Positions 35,941 through 47,867 of a stretch of DNA of 64,000 bases are shown here, in pieces (the first letter of the stretch is position 1; each line of letters starts with the position of its first letter). The position numbers and the translations under genes are program-made. The notes below the pieces were generated by a model that was not told the DNA's origin, ran no database searches, and saw only the letters and a list, made by a program, of their open reading frames with translations. The stretch lies in NCBI GenBank assembly GCA_950295325.1, contig OX485808.1:40199180-40263179 (forward strand), in the 5' to 3' direction. This DNA comes from Polytrichum commune. Its lineage: Eukaryota > Streptophyta > Polytrichopsida > Polytrichales > Polytrichaceae.

Positions 35941-36610
35941 AAACAAATATACCACTAGCATATAGCCTACACTCATGTCACTTGATGTGCAACTTATACT
36001 CTACGACCAAATCCTCTCATGCACTCAATCTATAGCCTATGATGTGCCTCACATTTTACATACAACCGTACTCAAAATGTTAAAAATGATATTTGAGCCC
36101 AAAAAGAATGTTCAAAATGATATCCTTATTGCTTCAGCCAATAGCCATGTTCAATAAACCCATATGAGCTCACGGCTATGATCAAGGTGAAGTCTCTCTC
36201 TCTCTCTCTCCAACATCCTATACAACCGCTCAGGAGTTTGCAATTGTCTTCCATCTGCCTATAACCATTTGGTTTGTGTAATTGTTTAAGTCTTTTAATA
36301 GTTTTCTAGTACACAGAGTAAATCTAACTATTGTTTTTGACAATATGAAAAAGTTATTACCAAAAAAATCCAATCTATAGTGACACCATACTTAGTTGCC
36401 ACCTAATGATTGCAAGACAATCAATGATATATGGTGTAGGCTGCAATAAATCATATGTTTTATTATACACAAAATTCCTTGATTTCATCCAAATTACATT
36501 CACTAAGGACATTGTGGCACCCCGTGCTTTGTCAAGTTGGTGAAGATACCAATCCTTCCTAATAAACGTGACCTTCAAAAATCAATTTTAACTTATCATT
36601 TTTGCCAAAC
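35941..36610. other. Intergenic DNA with a (CT)n run
   Basis: A CT dinucleotide run lies at 36194-36210. Nothing else was recognised. Confidence 0.5.
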
Positions 36611-36835
36611 CAGTGCCCGGGAAAGTTTTTAGCATAGCCGGTGAAGATCCTAGTGATTCTAAATCCAACCAGTTACATGTTGACATCTTCCGGTTTTGGT
36701 TCATTCATTTGAGGTATATTCCATAGATTCCTCTAAAATGCTGGGTAATTCTCGTGAAGTCTCCAACTTCCACCAGTGATTTCTCAAACTCCACCGGTTC
36801 ATCTGCAACGAACCGGCGGTTCTTCCTGGACATTG
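36611..36835 (-). repeat. hAT-type MITE (ACCGGTT family) with exact 8-bp target duplication
   Basis: Starts CAGTGCCCGGGAAAG and ends CTTCCTGGACATTG. It is flanked on both sides by TGCCAAAC (36603-36610 and 36836-36843). An 8-bp duplication with CAGTG termini is the hAT hallmark. It is 225 bp with no coding capacity. Confidence 0.85.
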
Positions 36836-36843
36836 TGCCAAAC

Positions 36844-37414
36844 AGCCAAAGTCAAGAAGACCATAACCTTGCTTTATTATGTGGAGAATCTCCCTTTCCA
36901 TAATCGGGTAGCAGAAAAAACAAATTAAATTTTCTAAAAGGTAACACGGTGCCCGCAACATGTTGGGTGGGATTATAGTCTCATCCTGAATTAGCATACG
37001 AGCTTTAGATATACAAAAACAATGTAATGAATATAATTTTCAATTATCAAAATTATTTATGCATATTATTTGTATTTCTGTCTCGTTCAATATAGAACTA
37101 CATGGTGTGGGCCACAAAATTATAATGTGTCATAATTAATGTTATGTTCAAACTTGGGCAAGACTTTAGTTGGTCAGTCTTAACTCCTATCTAGAATTGT
37201 TCAACCTTTGGTTAGTGTTGACCGGGATGTGTGGGTGTGCAATCGACTCACTAACTCATTTGTTAGCTAATTGTCCTAACTAGGTGATGCAGTCACAATT
37301 TTAGTTAGCTAGAATTTTGGTTAGCTAATCTTCACTAATCATCAATTAGTTAGTCAATTCTCCTTACTAGATGGTGCAGTTGGACTCTCGTTAAATTATT
37401 TTTCTTTATGGAAG
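36844..37414. other. AT-rich intergenic DNA with local GTTAGCTA repeats
   Basis: Diverged GTTAGCTAAT/GTTAGTCAAT words recur at 37150-37390, with ACTAGGTGATGCAGT and ACTAGATGGTGCAGT about 95 bp apart, suggesting a small tandem duplication. Confidence 0.4.
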
Positions 37415-37772
37415 ACCTATATTTGAGTAGTATGTGGTTTGGTGTGGCTCCAAGAATGGATATATATATATAGAGATAGATAGATAGATATAATGTCTAA
37501 AAGAGTTTGGACTGTTTGCCCAAAATATGATTCCCAATATAGGCTCAATAGTCTACATAATTGAGGTGGGCCTATACATTCATTTAATGAGCACAAGAAT
37601 ATTCACTTCGATAATGAATAAGACATTCATACAAGTACCATAACTCATGAGGAAAGTGGCTACAACCTTGATTCGAATTTGCCAACCATCTCGAGGTACT
37701 AATCATGTGTTTCATATCATTGGAATAAGTGGCCAAGTCGGGACAAAATAACCAATTAACACTCATCTACCT
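37415..37772 (+). repeat. R350 repeat, full-length copy with inner simple repeat
   Basis: GACCTATATTTGAGTAGTAT at the start, TGTCTAAAAGAGTTTGGACT, and AACACTCATCTACCTTA at the end. An interior TATATATA/GATAGATA run (37459-37491) has expanded within the copy. Confidence 0.7.
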
Positions 37773-37811
37773 TAGAAGGTACTATGTTGATATGTATGTC
37801 AACATAACTTT

Positions 37812-38295
37812 GGGCCACTTCACACACGAGCCAAGAGCCGTGACCATGAAATTGTGAGGGTCCAAATGAAAATGTCCAAAGGTTGTCCCAAGACACCTCC
37901 AAAATCATGTAGTGCGGTCACGGACCCTCAAGTGTAGTGTGAAGTCACATGTGACCGCACCCTCAACCAAATGCTATTTCAATGAATTTCTATTCATGCG
38001 GGTCCTCACATATGATAAAAAAAAATAGAATAAACCAACGGTTGTGAGCATCCGGAGTCCCATGGTCTTCCGGTTTTGTGTTAGGCCTACCTCCAAGAGA
38101 TGGTTTTGAAAAATAGTCCAAGTGACCATGAAACATGATTCCATTCGATGCCACGTAGGAATCCATGTCAACTTTACATCGATCTTGCATTCACATACTT
38201 GGGCGGTCCCTCAAGCGTTGTGTGAAGCGAACTTGGACTGGCTCCGCCGTTTCCACCAATTAGGGCGCTTGAAGTGTAATGGTGACGGGCTCTCA
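37812..38295 (+). repeat. PIF-type MITE (TTCACAC/AGCC family), copy 2
   Basis: Starts GGGCCACTTCACACACGAGC and is colinear with the 18002 copy. Its right TIR is cut short at 38295, where copy 3 begins directly. Confidence 0.8.
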
Positions 38296-38800
38296 GGGCC
38301 AGTTCACACACAAGCCAAGAGCTGTGACCATGAAATTGTGAGAGCCCAAAAGAAAGTGTCTAAAGGCCGTCCCAACACACCTCCCAAATCATGTAGTGTG
38401 ATCACGGACCTTCAAGTGTAGTGTGAAGTCATATGTGACTGGGCCTTCAACCTAATGCTCCTTCAATGAACTTCTATTCATGCAGGTCCTCACACATAAT
38501 AAATTAGAACAAATTAATAGTTGTGAGCATCCAGAGTCCCATGGTCTCCCGGTTTTGTGTTAGGCCTACCTTCAAGAGGTGGTTGTTGAAAAATACTCCA
38601 ATTGACCATGAAACATGATTCCATTCGATGCCACATAGGAATCCATGTAAACTTTCACATCCATCTTGCATTCACATACTCAGTTGGTCCCTCGAGCCTC
38701 GTGTGAAGCGGCGAACTTGGACCGGCTCCACCTTTTCCACCAGTGAGAGTGCTTGAAGTGTAATGGTCACGGGCTCTCAGTCTCGTGTGTGCAGTGGCCC
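38296..38800 (+). repeat. PIF-type MITE (TTCACAC/AGCC family), copy 3
   Basis: A complete copy from GGGCCAGTTCACACACAAGC to GTGTGTGCAGTGGCCC. It follows copy 2 head to tail without a spacer. Confidence 0.8.
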
Positions 38801-39141
38801 TACATGGCATTGAATGGATCATGTTTCATGGTCACTTGGATTATTTTCAAAAAGCCACCTCTTGGAGGTAGGCCTAACACAAAACCGGGAGACCATGGCA
38901 CTCCGAACGCTCACAACCGTTGGTTTATTTGATTTTATCATGCATGAGGACCCACATGAATAGAAATCCATTGAAATAGCATTTGGTTGAGGGCCCGGTC
39001 ACATATGACTTCGCACTACACTTGAGGATCCGTGACCACACTACGTGATTTTGGAGGTGTGTTGGGACGGCCTTGGGACACTTTCTTTTGGGCTCTCACA
39101 ATTTCACGGTCAGGGCTCTTGGCTCGTGTGTGAAGTGGCCC
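38801..39141 (-). repeat. PIF-type MITE (TTCACAC/AGCC family), inverted truncated copy 4
   Basis: Reverse orientation, ending GTGTGAAGTGGCCC then TTA at 39142-39144. Its other end is truncated at the junction with copy 3. With copy 3 it forms an inverted repeat with arms of about 340 bp. Confidence 0.8.
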
Positions 39142-39144
39142 TTA

Positions 39145-39677
39145 GGTTCCTGAACCCTGATCCATGGACCCTAAACCCTAGAACCGAGGTCAGGGACATC
39201 CTTTTGTGTGCAGTGGATAGATCCCACCTTTTGGCCCTTTCCACGATTGCACATTATTGAGCTTTATGGTCAGTCAGAGCCAAAACTGCTACAGAGACTG
39301 CAGCAGCATGCATGGCCCTTTTCCCAGCCTCATTGCCTGAGGGTTAATAAGCATGCAGCTTGACACAGGTAATTCGGCCCGGCCAATGAACGGGGGAGGA
39401 TTGACCGCTACTTTGTTGTGTCTAATTAGTGTGGGTGGGAAATTCATGTGGATTGGAATTTAGTGTGGTCCACATTACTTTTGTAGTGCTTTTCCCTTGG
39501 TTAACGTCGTGGTTTTATAGTACTAGCCTTGTCTTGGATTTTCATCCAAATATGCAGACGAAAACGTCCACAGTAATGTTTCATACTGGAAGTTATGGTG
39601 GGTCGATTTGAATTATGATATAAAAAAACTAGTGTGGGTGAGTGGGAATTAGTGCGACCGACACTAGTTAGACAAAA
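39145..39677. other. Intergenic DNA, nothing recognised
   Basis: No supported gene or repeat was found. Confidence 0.45.
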
Positions 39678-39888
39678 CAGTGTGGTTATAGATGAACCGG
39701 TTGAGTGCGAGAAATAACCGGTTGAAGTTCAAGACTTCAGGAAAATTACTCATCATTTTAGAGGAATATAGAGAGAGAATATACCTCGAAGTAGTAAAGG
39801 AAAAACGAAAGATGTCAACACCTAACCGGTTGGACTTGGAAACACTAGGATCTCAACTGATTATGCCGAAGATTCTCCCTTGGCACTG
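39678..39888 (+). repeat. hAT-type MITE (ACCGGTT family), near-complete copy
   Basis: It begins near CAGTGTGGTTATAGATGAAC and ends GATTCTCCCTTGGCACTG. The interior has GAGAAATAACCGGTTGAAG and CCTAACCGGTTGGACTTGG. The flanking octamers differ, so the ends may have drifted. Confidence 0.7.
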
Positions 39889-39894
39889 AGCACT

Positions 39895-40496
39895 CCACGC
39901 ATGGAAAGATGGGATTATCATATACGAGCGTACCCTAAACTACCGGATGACAATGGAGAGGCACCCAAATCCGAACAGAGGGGTTGGCGGCTTGAGCAAT
40001 TACCGGCTGTGAAATCTTCTCTCTACTTGACAAAAAAACCAAGAGCCCACCCATCATACGTAGGCAGTGTACCCCACCGTGCACCAAGAGGATCCTTGAG
40101 CAGGGGTAGGGCCAACGGGCTTAAATTCACGTCGGATTGCCCGATGTTGTATATTATTATTGTTGTTATGAGCATACCTCTCATCCATCCAATGTAAAAG
40201 CTTCACCCCTATAGATTTATTGCCGATTCATCTCAAATGACCTTGAGTAGGTTAGTTTGGGGTCTTTGAAGCTAATTTTGATGTTACCTTAACTTTTAAA
40301 GAATAACCTCGGGGTTGCATACTACATAAAGGTTTTTGCATTGAATGAATGATAGATATAACATTGGAAATAGCTTTACAAACTTTGAATTAGTCTTGTT
40401 GAAGTCATTTGAGATAAACTAGCCACAAATCTATAGGGGGTCAAGTTCTTATTTTGGATGGATGAAAGGTGTGCTTGTACGTGAAATTTTTCTTAC
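39895..40496. repeat. ATCATATAC-family MITE, copy C, split by an insertion
   Basis: The left arm GGGATTATCATATACGAGCG is interrupted at 39927. The element resumes at about 40168 with GAGCATACCTCTCATCCATC and ends ATGAAAGGTGTGCTTGTACG. The interior ATTCATCTCAAATGACCTTG matches copies A and B. GAGCGTACC and GAGCATACC flank the insertion. Confidence 0.6.
39928..40167 (+). mobile_element. SINE-like element (CCCTAAACTACC family), copy 1
   Basis: A ~240-bp insertion in a MITE, flanked by a near 9-bp duplication (GAGCGTACC / GAGCATACC). It starts CTAAACTACCGGATGACAAT and ends with a TTGTATATTATTATTGTTGT tail, as plant SINEs often do. Related copies are at 47868 and 51056. A degenerate box A (TGGATGACAATGG in copy 3) and a perfect box B (GGTTCGATTCC in copy 2) lie about 45 bp apart, suggesting a tRNA-derived promoter. 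Confidence 0.45.
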
Positions 40497-41011
40497 ATAT
40501 GACACATGATTTTAATGTGGTCCCCCCGCCTTTTTGGAACGATTTCATAATTTTGAATGCCAAAGCCATCTTCACACATACACAAGGACCTCCCTCAACG
40601 CATACAACATTTCTCCAAGGTGATCACAAACACTACCAATTCCCTTAAAAAACCCAACCCCACATCACCATTCTCACTTTTCCAACCCCTCTTAGTTTTG
40701 TAATTAAATATTAGGATCATACAGTTTAAATAGTCCACAAGGAAATCCACCACCAAAAGGTGGTAAAAGCATGCGACAAAGATATTCTTCATTCACGCTT
40801 GCTTCCCCCATGAAATTGACATTGCTATCTAAGATAAGTGGGACTTAAATAGACAATTTTCTCTATGAATCCATTTCTTTTAGGATATGAAACACGTGAT
40901 TAATATAAGATGATGAGCAAATCCAAAACCATGCCCATAGTCATTGCCCTCTTAATTTTGGAAGCTCGTATGAATATCCAATTCATTGTCAAAGTGAAGA
41001 TTCCATGAGTT

Positions 41012-42539
41012 TGTGAGGCCAAACCCACCACCCTTAAGCGTCCTAGTCCGGGTGATGGTTTTGAGAATCACATGCACTCCATGTAAACTTGTAGTAATGT
41101 GAAATGTGATTGCCATCTCATTGGGCACACACCTTACTTAGAATCAAGTCATTTTATTAATGCTAGCCTCATGAATGGGTGGGGAGTTGCCCTTCTCAAG
41201 GGTCCAACCCTTGGCCTTGGCCACACATGCCTTTAATAATTTCCCTCTTACACCTTTTAACCCAACCTCTTTTGTTTTGCCATCACGGAGGTCCTCCACC
41301 TTCTCCATTAATTGTACACGTGATTTATTTCAACCAAAGAGTGCGAGTGTTTAAAAATACTTACCTCAATGGTCAATCACCAATACATTCAAGAATCACA
41401 CACACCTCTACCTAGCTTAATGAATCCAACACTTACCTAAGAGCTAAAATGGCCTAAGATAATTCTAGCATGGTCTAGGTTAAATTTTGCTAAGCAACTA
41501 AGTTGCTAGGCCTTGATTGCAAGATTATAATCTTGCAAGGGCTTAGCCTCACCCACACCCTACTTAGCTAACCTAACTAAGTAAAGGTCACATAGCTAAC
41601 CTAGGCTTAACCCAACCTTAAGCCCAGCTAAACACTAATTACAGCCACCCTAGGCCTTGAGCCAGATTACTGTCCGTCCCAGCCACCTCGGCCAGCAGGC
41701 TGGCTTGATAACAGTTCTAGGGGCCTTCGGCCAGCAGACTGGCTTGATAACAGTTCCAGGGGCCTTCGGCCGTGAGCTCTCCAAACACTAAACTTCCATA
41801 GAATGCTCACCTCTAATGTAAATCCAACACTATAATTCTAACATCATGGGTCTAAAAACTATAAGAGTGAATACTATAAATCTAAATACTATAAGCCCAA
41901 TACTAAAAATCTAAATGCTAGAATTAGGCATTTGTTCATGAATGCCTTGAGTCTAAACCACATCTAATAATGTAAGGCTAATCTTCAAGACTAATTGATC
42001 TTGACTCTTCACCTTATAACCTCGCACATCCATGTGTATTTTTCTTACTCCACATATACACAAGCTCACCCACACACTTTCACATACTCTCATCTCTTCA
42101 AGGGGAGAGTGAAGAGGTGAAGAAAAAAAAATTGAGAGAGGGAAAGATAAGAGGAGAGGAGAGGAGAGCACATGAGGGAAGGATAGGGTGAGAGGATTAG
42201 AGCCTCCAATCACAATCCCTTAACCTTCTCCTTCTAAATAGAGACTCATTCCATCCACAAGGCTTGTCAATTCCTAAACCCACGAGGTGGATTCTAAAGC
42301 GGGCATTTAACCCACGGATCTCCTCTTGCCTCACCATACGCCTTACTCACATAGTCAAGGCAACTCCTTATTAAAATCACACTTCAAAACTACCACACAA
42401 CACGACCTAAGGTCTAAATTTAAATCAACACCACACTTCATTCTTTTTATATTTTTGTGAGTAACATAAAACATTAAAACGTAACTTCTAATGGTTTCAA
42501 AGGGTTAAGAACACATGTGAGCACCATTTTAGGCTCACA
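41012..42539. mobile_element. Solo LTR of a retrotransposon (1528 bp)
   Basis: Begins TGTGAGGCCAAACC and ends TTTTAGGCTCACA, the TG...CA form with short inverted ends typical of LTRs. It is flanked by an exact 5-bp duplication GAGTT (41007-41011 and 42540-42544). It interrupts an R350 repeat that is continuous once the element is removed. No second LTR, primer site or gag/pol coding was found, so a solo LTR is the simplest reading. The strand is not determined. Confidence 0.8.
41695..41775. repeat. Tandem 52-bp repeat inside the solo LTR
   Basis: GGCCAGCAGGCTGGCTTGAT and GGCCAGCAGACTGGCTTGAT start two units that each continue AACAGTTCTAGGGGCCTTC or AACAGTTCCAGGGGCCTTC. A partial third unit begins GGCCGTGAG. 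It is locally GC-rich. Confidence 0.8.
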
Positions 42540-43079
42540 GAGTTATTGTCTGATCATACAGGTCCCCTCCCTCTCCACTTATGTTGACTATAACGTCTAG
42601 AACGATTAATAAATTTTGAGCACGTAATCAATCTCTTTTTCACACATGTCTTTTTGATGTCCATTCTTAGATTCACACCCATCTATACACACTTCAAATA
42701 TGTATAGGTGTCAATTTAAGGTCAAACATTGAATTAGGCACATCTACCTTATCAAGCATGTTAGCGTTGTCTTGTGTCGCGGCCTAATTTTGAAAGTTGT
42801 GTGAAAGTTTTTGGACTTCAATATCAAAAGAACCGGGGAACTTTTAGATATAATAAAGGATTTTCCATGGGATATGCCTCCTTTTTCTCCATATTGACCT
42901 ATGCAAAGCTAGCTTGGTAGACCGATCCTAATATGACAAGCTGAAAAGTTTTGTTTTTAATAACCCAACCCCGCTCTTTTAGCATTTTAATTTAAGCCTA
43001 AAGAAAACTTGGGTGAAGTTACAAATTAGCACTAATACTCATGATTTAGCCGAGTGTAATCACAAGACTTTACAAATAA

Positions 43080-44257
43080 GGGCCGGTTTACACTACGGTG
43101 GAGAAGTCCACCGGTCATGAAAAAAAAGGCGTTTCTCAATTGTGATTGGTCGAAAATGCAACTCTTGACCGGTGGGTGTTTACACTAGGTGAAGAAAACA
43201 ATGGTGGTAAACTTTTCTCATGGATGATAAAATGACATGGCCGCCTACATGGCGGCACTTTTTGAAGTTGGGCTTCTCCGGAGGAGGAGTTTCTTGTCCG
43301 GCCTCAAGAGGCTGGAGAAGCCCAACTCAATAAAAAATACCATACAAATTGGCAAGTGTATGCAAAGTATCACCGGTTGCCAATCGATGCAATGTCAAAG
43401 AAATTCTACACTCTATTGGAATACAAAGTCTTAATTTTGTATCTTTCTTGTTCAACATGGGTCCAAACAAATGACATAAATAAATAAAAGTAGGCTTACT
43501 CACCCACACACGATCTTTGAACATTTTTGCATTATATGATCCAAGAAGAAATTGTGACACATATCCACTTGGCCGGTCAAATTTCCACACCACCCTCTCC
43601 TTGCTCCCAAACAAAAATATGCCATCATCATAATTGAAGCATTATGGTGATACATGATGGTTTTTTGTATCGCCATAGTTGAAACGATAAAATACTTCAA
43701 AACCATAAAGATCATAAGAGAGCACAAAATCTCCCTTCTTCGATTATCCATGATTGAAGATCAAATATAAGAAGAGAGAAATTGATGAGGATGATTAAGA
43801 GGAGAGCATGTCTTAAATAATACCAAAGAGTAGTGCTTTGTCCAATGTGTATGGGTTTTCCCCTCTTCATTCTTAAACACCCAAGGAGACATTTATTTCC
43901 TACATGGGCCAAACTTGACAATTGGCAATTTGGCAATTTTCATTATCTTTTGAATAAAATTGAACATTATATTACACAATTCTTGTTGAAATCTTTTGAT
44001 ACAATGTGAATGTAGAGAATTATGGTTTTTTATCACAAAAAATCTTCACCATTAGGTGAACTTCTCTTCATCAGTGGACTTCTCCACTAAACTTCTCCTC
44101 TAGGTGTTTAGACTTCAACTGGTCAAGATTCCTTAAGAAATATTTTATTGCCTTTAATTCTTCTCCGGCACATTCAACATTTGCCTCATATAACCATGTC
44201 TTGGCCAAGCATTCTTGACCGACCGGAGGCCTTCTCCACCGTAGTGTAAACTGGCCC
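43080..44257 (-). mobile_element. PIF/Harbinger DNA transposon, internally deleted
   Basis: The left end GGGCCGGTTTACACTACGGT, then GGAGAAGTCCACCGGTC, is inverted in the right end (GAGGCCTTCTCCACCGTAGT, then GTAAACTGGCCC). Both sides carry TAA (43077-43079 and 44258-44260), the 3-bp TWA duplication of PIF/Harbinger. It is 1178 bp. The minus strand encodes only the N-terminal part of a Harbinger transposase; the DDE catalytic region is absent. Confidence 0.9.
43327..43751 (-). pseudogene. Harbinger transposase N-terminal remnant
   Basis: The minus-strand frame has SKPTFIYLCHLFGPMLNKKD, then IPIECRISLTLHRLATG and LANLYGIF. This matches the conserved N-terminal block of PIF/Harbinger transposases (TF..LC..L.P.L...DT, then I.VE.R....L.RLATG). 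The upstream part, starting MDNRRREIL at 43751, is in a different frame, so at least one frameshift is present. Sequence stops where the helix-turn-helix and DDE domain should follow. Confidence 0.8.
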
Positions 44258-44260
44258 TAA

Positions 44261-47200
44261 CTCTTATGATAAGTGGCCACCATATCATCCTTCACCTCTC
44301 ATCTTAAACTTGAAGAGAAGATGCCAATGACAAACCTTCACCAAAGTTTCATTAGATTGTGAACTTGACAATGACAAGTGGCCCCTACATCATCACTAGA
44401 CTCCAAATCAAGAACTAGGAATCAAGCAAAATGGACAAAAGACTTGCCGGGGGACTTGTCCAACAATAATAATGCACTTAACAATAGTTATTTGCGATGT
44501 CATGACATGCACATTGCAAGCCAAATCATTTGAAGGACGCAAATAGAAGAAAATATGATACAATACTTAGTTTTATATACTTTGAGAAGAAACGTGGTCA
44601 AATAATAACTGAAGATTTGTATTTTAAATAAACAACACAATGTGCAAAGTGTTACAACAAGAGATGCAATTCTCATCTAAGACTAATTTTATAATTTCTA
44701 AAATAGGATCCACTGATAGAAATTAAAGAAGTTACTAAAAAAAGTATACACATATACAATTTCATGATGTCCAAAATTCATGCATTAGTCTACATTTACT
44801 TGAAACTTAGTTCAATTCAAATCACCCACCAAATCATTGAGACATGTGTTCTTCTTTTTCTAAGGAAATAATGCATGTTTTGGAAAATTCAATTGTATGC
44901 GCTAATTGAGCATGTCAATGTCTTAGTTTATCGGTCTAAGAAATATACATTGTTTAAGGTAGATATTAAGGTAGATATTGTTTCATGATATACAACATCA
45001 CGCATGAAATTTGTGTGCATTGCTAGTTACACTTAATCTTTAACCACTCACCGTGTCCTCAATCTTTCGCTTCCAATTGTGTTTCAATCAAAAAGAAATT
45101 GAGAATGGAAATACAAACTACATATCCATACTTCTTAAATTCAAGAATTGAAGGTGAAAATATAAAAATTTAACATGCATGTGTTTTGTAAAGGTATATT
45201 CAATTGGTCTTTAAATGGTCAATGGATCCAAATGACTAAAAGCTAGGAGATGATCTTGATATCTCTAAAAAGAGCACAATAAACTCTACAAGATACATTG
45301 TTTGGATGTGAAAGTGAGAAAGGTTTCAAAAAGCATCATCATTTATATCTTGAACCACCAATATTATATAGTGTGGGTTGATAATCAATTTGCACCCATG
45401 ATATTGTCGCCAATGGTTATTAGAGTAGATTCCTTGCTAATAGAGTTGACCGTAAAGTCACCAAAAGTGGGGACCAACTCAATTTTTTTTTAAGGAATCT
45501 CCCATATTTGCCACTTCCAACACTTGTGTCAATGACCTAAACATAAAACTCGAGAGGGAAGTCGTTTTGCTCTATTTAAGGGCAACAAAACTTTGAGAAA
45601 ACTTTGAGTTGTTTTCTCAAATTTGTTTTATTTGGGAACCCCACAAGTGGTGAAAGGAGCAAAGAGATGCATGTACACATAGGTGGCAAAGATAATGAGT
45701 ATATTATTATATATATAAAGATAAAACATGTCAGCGCCCAAAACTCAAAGAAACCCTCCAAAGATTTTCTAGTTACACTCGAATAAAGGGCCATTAGTGC
45801 ATTTCAACCCTACTTCATCCCCACACTTTACAATTAACTCTATTATTATGGCACACTAAACATAATTTGAGCGATGAGCATGACCCCATGCAATAAGAGA
45901 GTGAGATGTGTTCAAATATACAACCCCAAAAAATGAAAACTGGAGCTCAAGGCATCATCATTCATTATATGTCCTCATGAGATGCCTTCATGAAATATGT
46001 CACAAAGCCATAGCCCTCAAACAATTTGACAAGCCCATACAATCGTTCACGATCATGAGAAAAGGGAGAGCTCGAATTCGTATCCGTTACTCAAAATATG
46101 TTAGATGCTTGTAACGGGAAGCCTTATTGGTGATGGGGACGAACCTTTGAAGTGTGTCGGCAATTGCTAAAGTCATGTTGGATGCCTTCCAACGAGTAGA
46201 ACCCATTCTCCACTCTATGATGATTACTAACCGTGAGGCTCACATTATTTCTCTTTTTGTCATCATATGGACCCATCATGCAAAAACGTGTGACTTGAGC
46301 TCACCTCTCTTTGACATGACACATGGCAATAAGGTGTGAGGGTATTTATTGGTCCATTTATTCACGAGCTTCTCCTTACATAATGCATCTTGGGGTGCAT
46401 TAGCAAAACTATGATGAAGTATCGACAAACATTGAATTGAAATTTGGATCTTCCTTAATTTAGTTATGATTATTAGAAGACTTGCATGTATGTTGATTTC
46501 TTAAATGATTACATTGGTTTTCTCAACCATGTCCACTAGTAAGTGCGGAGTACTTGATAAAACTTGAAGATGTAGTTCAATCCCTTTAAAATATGTGTCG
46601 TTATGTTGTTTTTTGATCCTTTGTGAACCACTAACCGATCAAATATAGGGTCTTGATTGAGAAAAGTAACTAAATAACACCCACATACTTTAATGAATAA
46701 AAAACCACGGGCTGCATCTAACAACCACGGTCAAAAAGTTTTATGTGCTTCAAAGATGCATTGACGTACCATTCTTCACCCACACTCATTGTTCGGTTTC
46801 GATTCACATCGAATCTTGGTCCTCCCTTGTTGCATTTTATAAAATCAATATAGATTGTCTAGAATTTACTATTGTTGATTCTAGCATCTACCAGACTCAG
46901 TTATCCTAGAAATGAACATGTTGAAATTGTTGAAAAATGTTATGGAAAGTGTTGAAAGACTCGTCAAGGTGTCATAATTACCATGATAGGTGTAGACCAC
47001 ATCAATGACATTTTTCTTTTGGATACTTACTACACTTCATAATGAGATGACCACAAATTTGCTACAATGAATCAATGTGAATTACAATATACAAGTGAGC
47101 ACCAATAAATGAACAAGAACATATGAGCGCCCAACATCACAATACCCATAATGTTTTTTTAAAAAAAAAAGCTATACCGTTCATGGTATTTGGTGATACT

Positions 47201-47867
47201 TAATATTTGGGCATATGAAATGTTATTAAATGTTATTAGTTACTTATTAGTTACTAACCACTAAAGGTCAAATAGGTTATTTGGACATTATAAATTCCAA
47301 ATTATTTTACATGGCTAAAACTTACATCTAAATAACAAGCTATAACACTATGTAGCCTTGAACAACAATTGCCACTAAATAGCATGCACATTATGCTATT
47401 GTAGAGGGCTCTTTTGTTCAACATTTGAGCACCAAAACGTGACTTCTTACATGTGTGAATGTGTAGGGCCATAATAATCCAATATCAACAAGTATGGCAA
47501 TTTCTTCCACGGAAGCAATTAACCTTAAAAGATGCATGGTCTCAAAATACAAGGCCATGTACACAATTTTGACATATTACTATTGACATAATAAAAAAAT
47601 TAGAATACGTAACTCAAATACATGTATTTGTGAATGAAGGGGTTGACAAGTTTGGACCTCTTAGACGCTTAGCCCTTGAAGGACATGGGTCTCAACAGAC
47701 GGCCATATACACAATTTATACATGCTTCACCAAGTTCAGAAGTCCCACTTCATATGTTTATATGTTTGACACCTTGGTAGATTATACATTGCCTTATGTT
47801 AAGGAGAAAATCAAAATATACTTATATTGGACTTTGATGATCAAAATGCAACATATGTATTTGAAGA
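44261..47867. other. AT-rich intergenic DNA, nothing recognised
   Basis: A long stretch with no gene. Frames at 45302, 45908, 46154 and 47630 are short and lack recognisable domains. A TTTTTTTAAAAAAAAAAG run at 47155-47170 marks a low-complexity point. Confidence 0.5.

Larger units (their letters stand above)
40795..42735 (-). repeat. R350 repeat, reversed copy split by a solo LTR
   Basis: 40795-41011 holds the 3' part in reverse orientation (GGACTTAAATAGACAATTTT, GTCAAAGTGAAGATTCCATG). 42540-42735 holds the 5' part (GATCATACAGGTCCCCTC, TTTTGAGCACGTAATC, AAATATGTATAGGTGTC). Removing 41012-42539 and one GAGTT rejoins the family consensus. Confidence 0.75.

Noticed and set aside
36194-36210. 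CT-rich run as a promoter pyrimidine patch
   Set aside because: No gene lies within reach on either strand; it is an ordinary microsatellite.
37812-39141. CRISPR-like or satellite array
   Set aside because: The ~490-bp units have TIRs and one is inverted; they are clustered MITEs.
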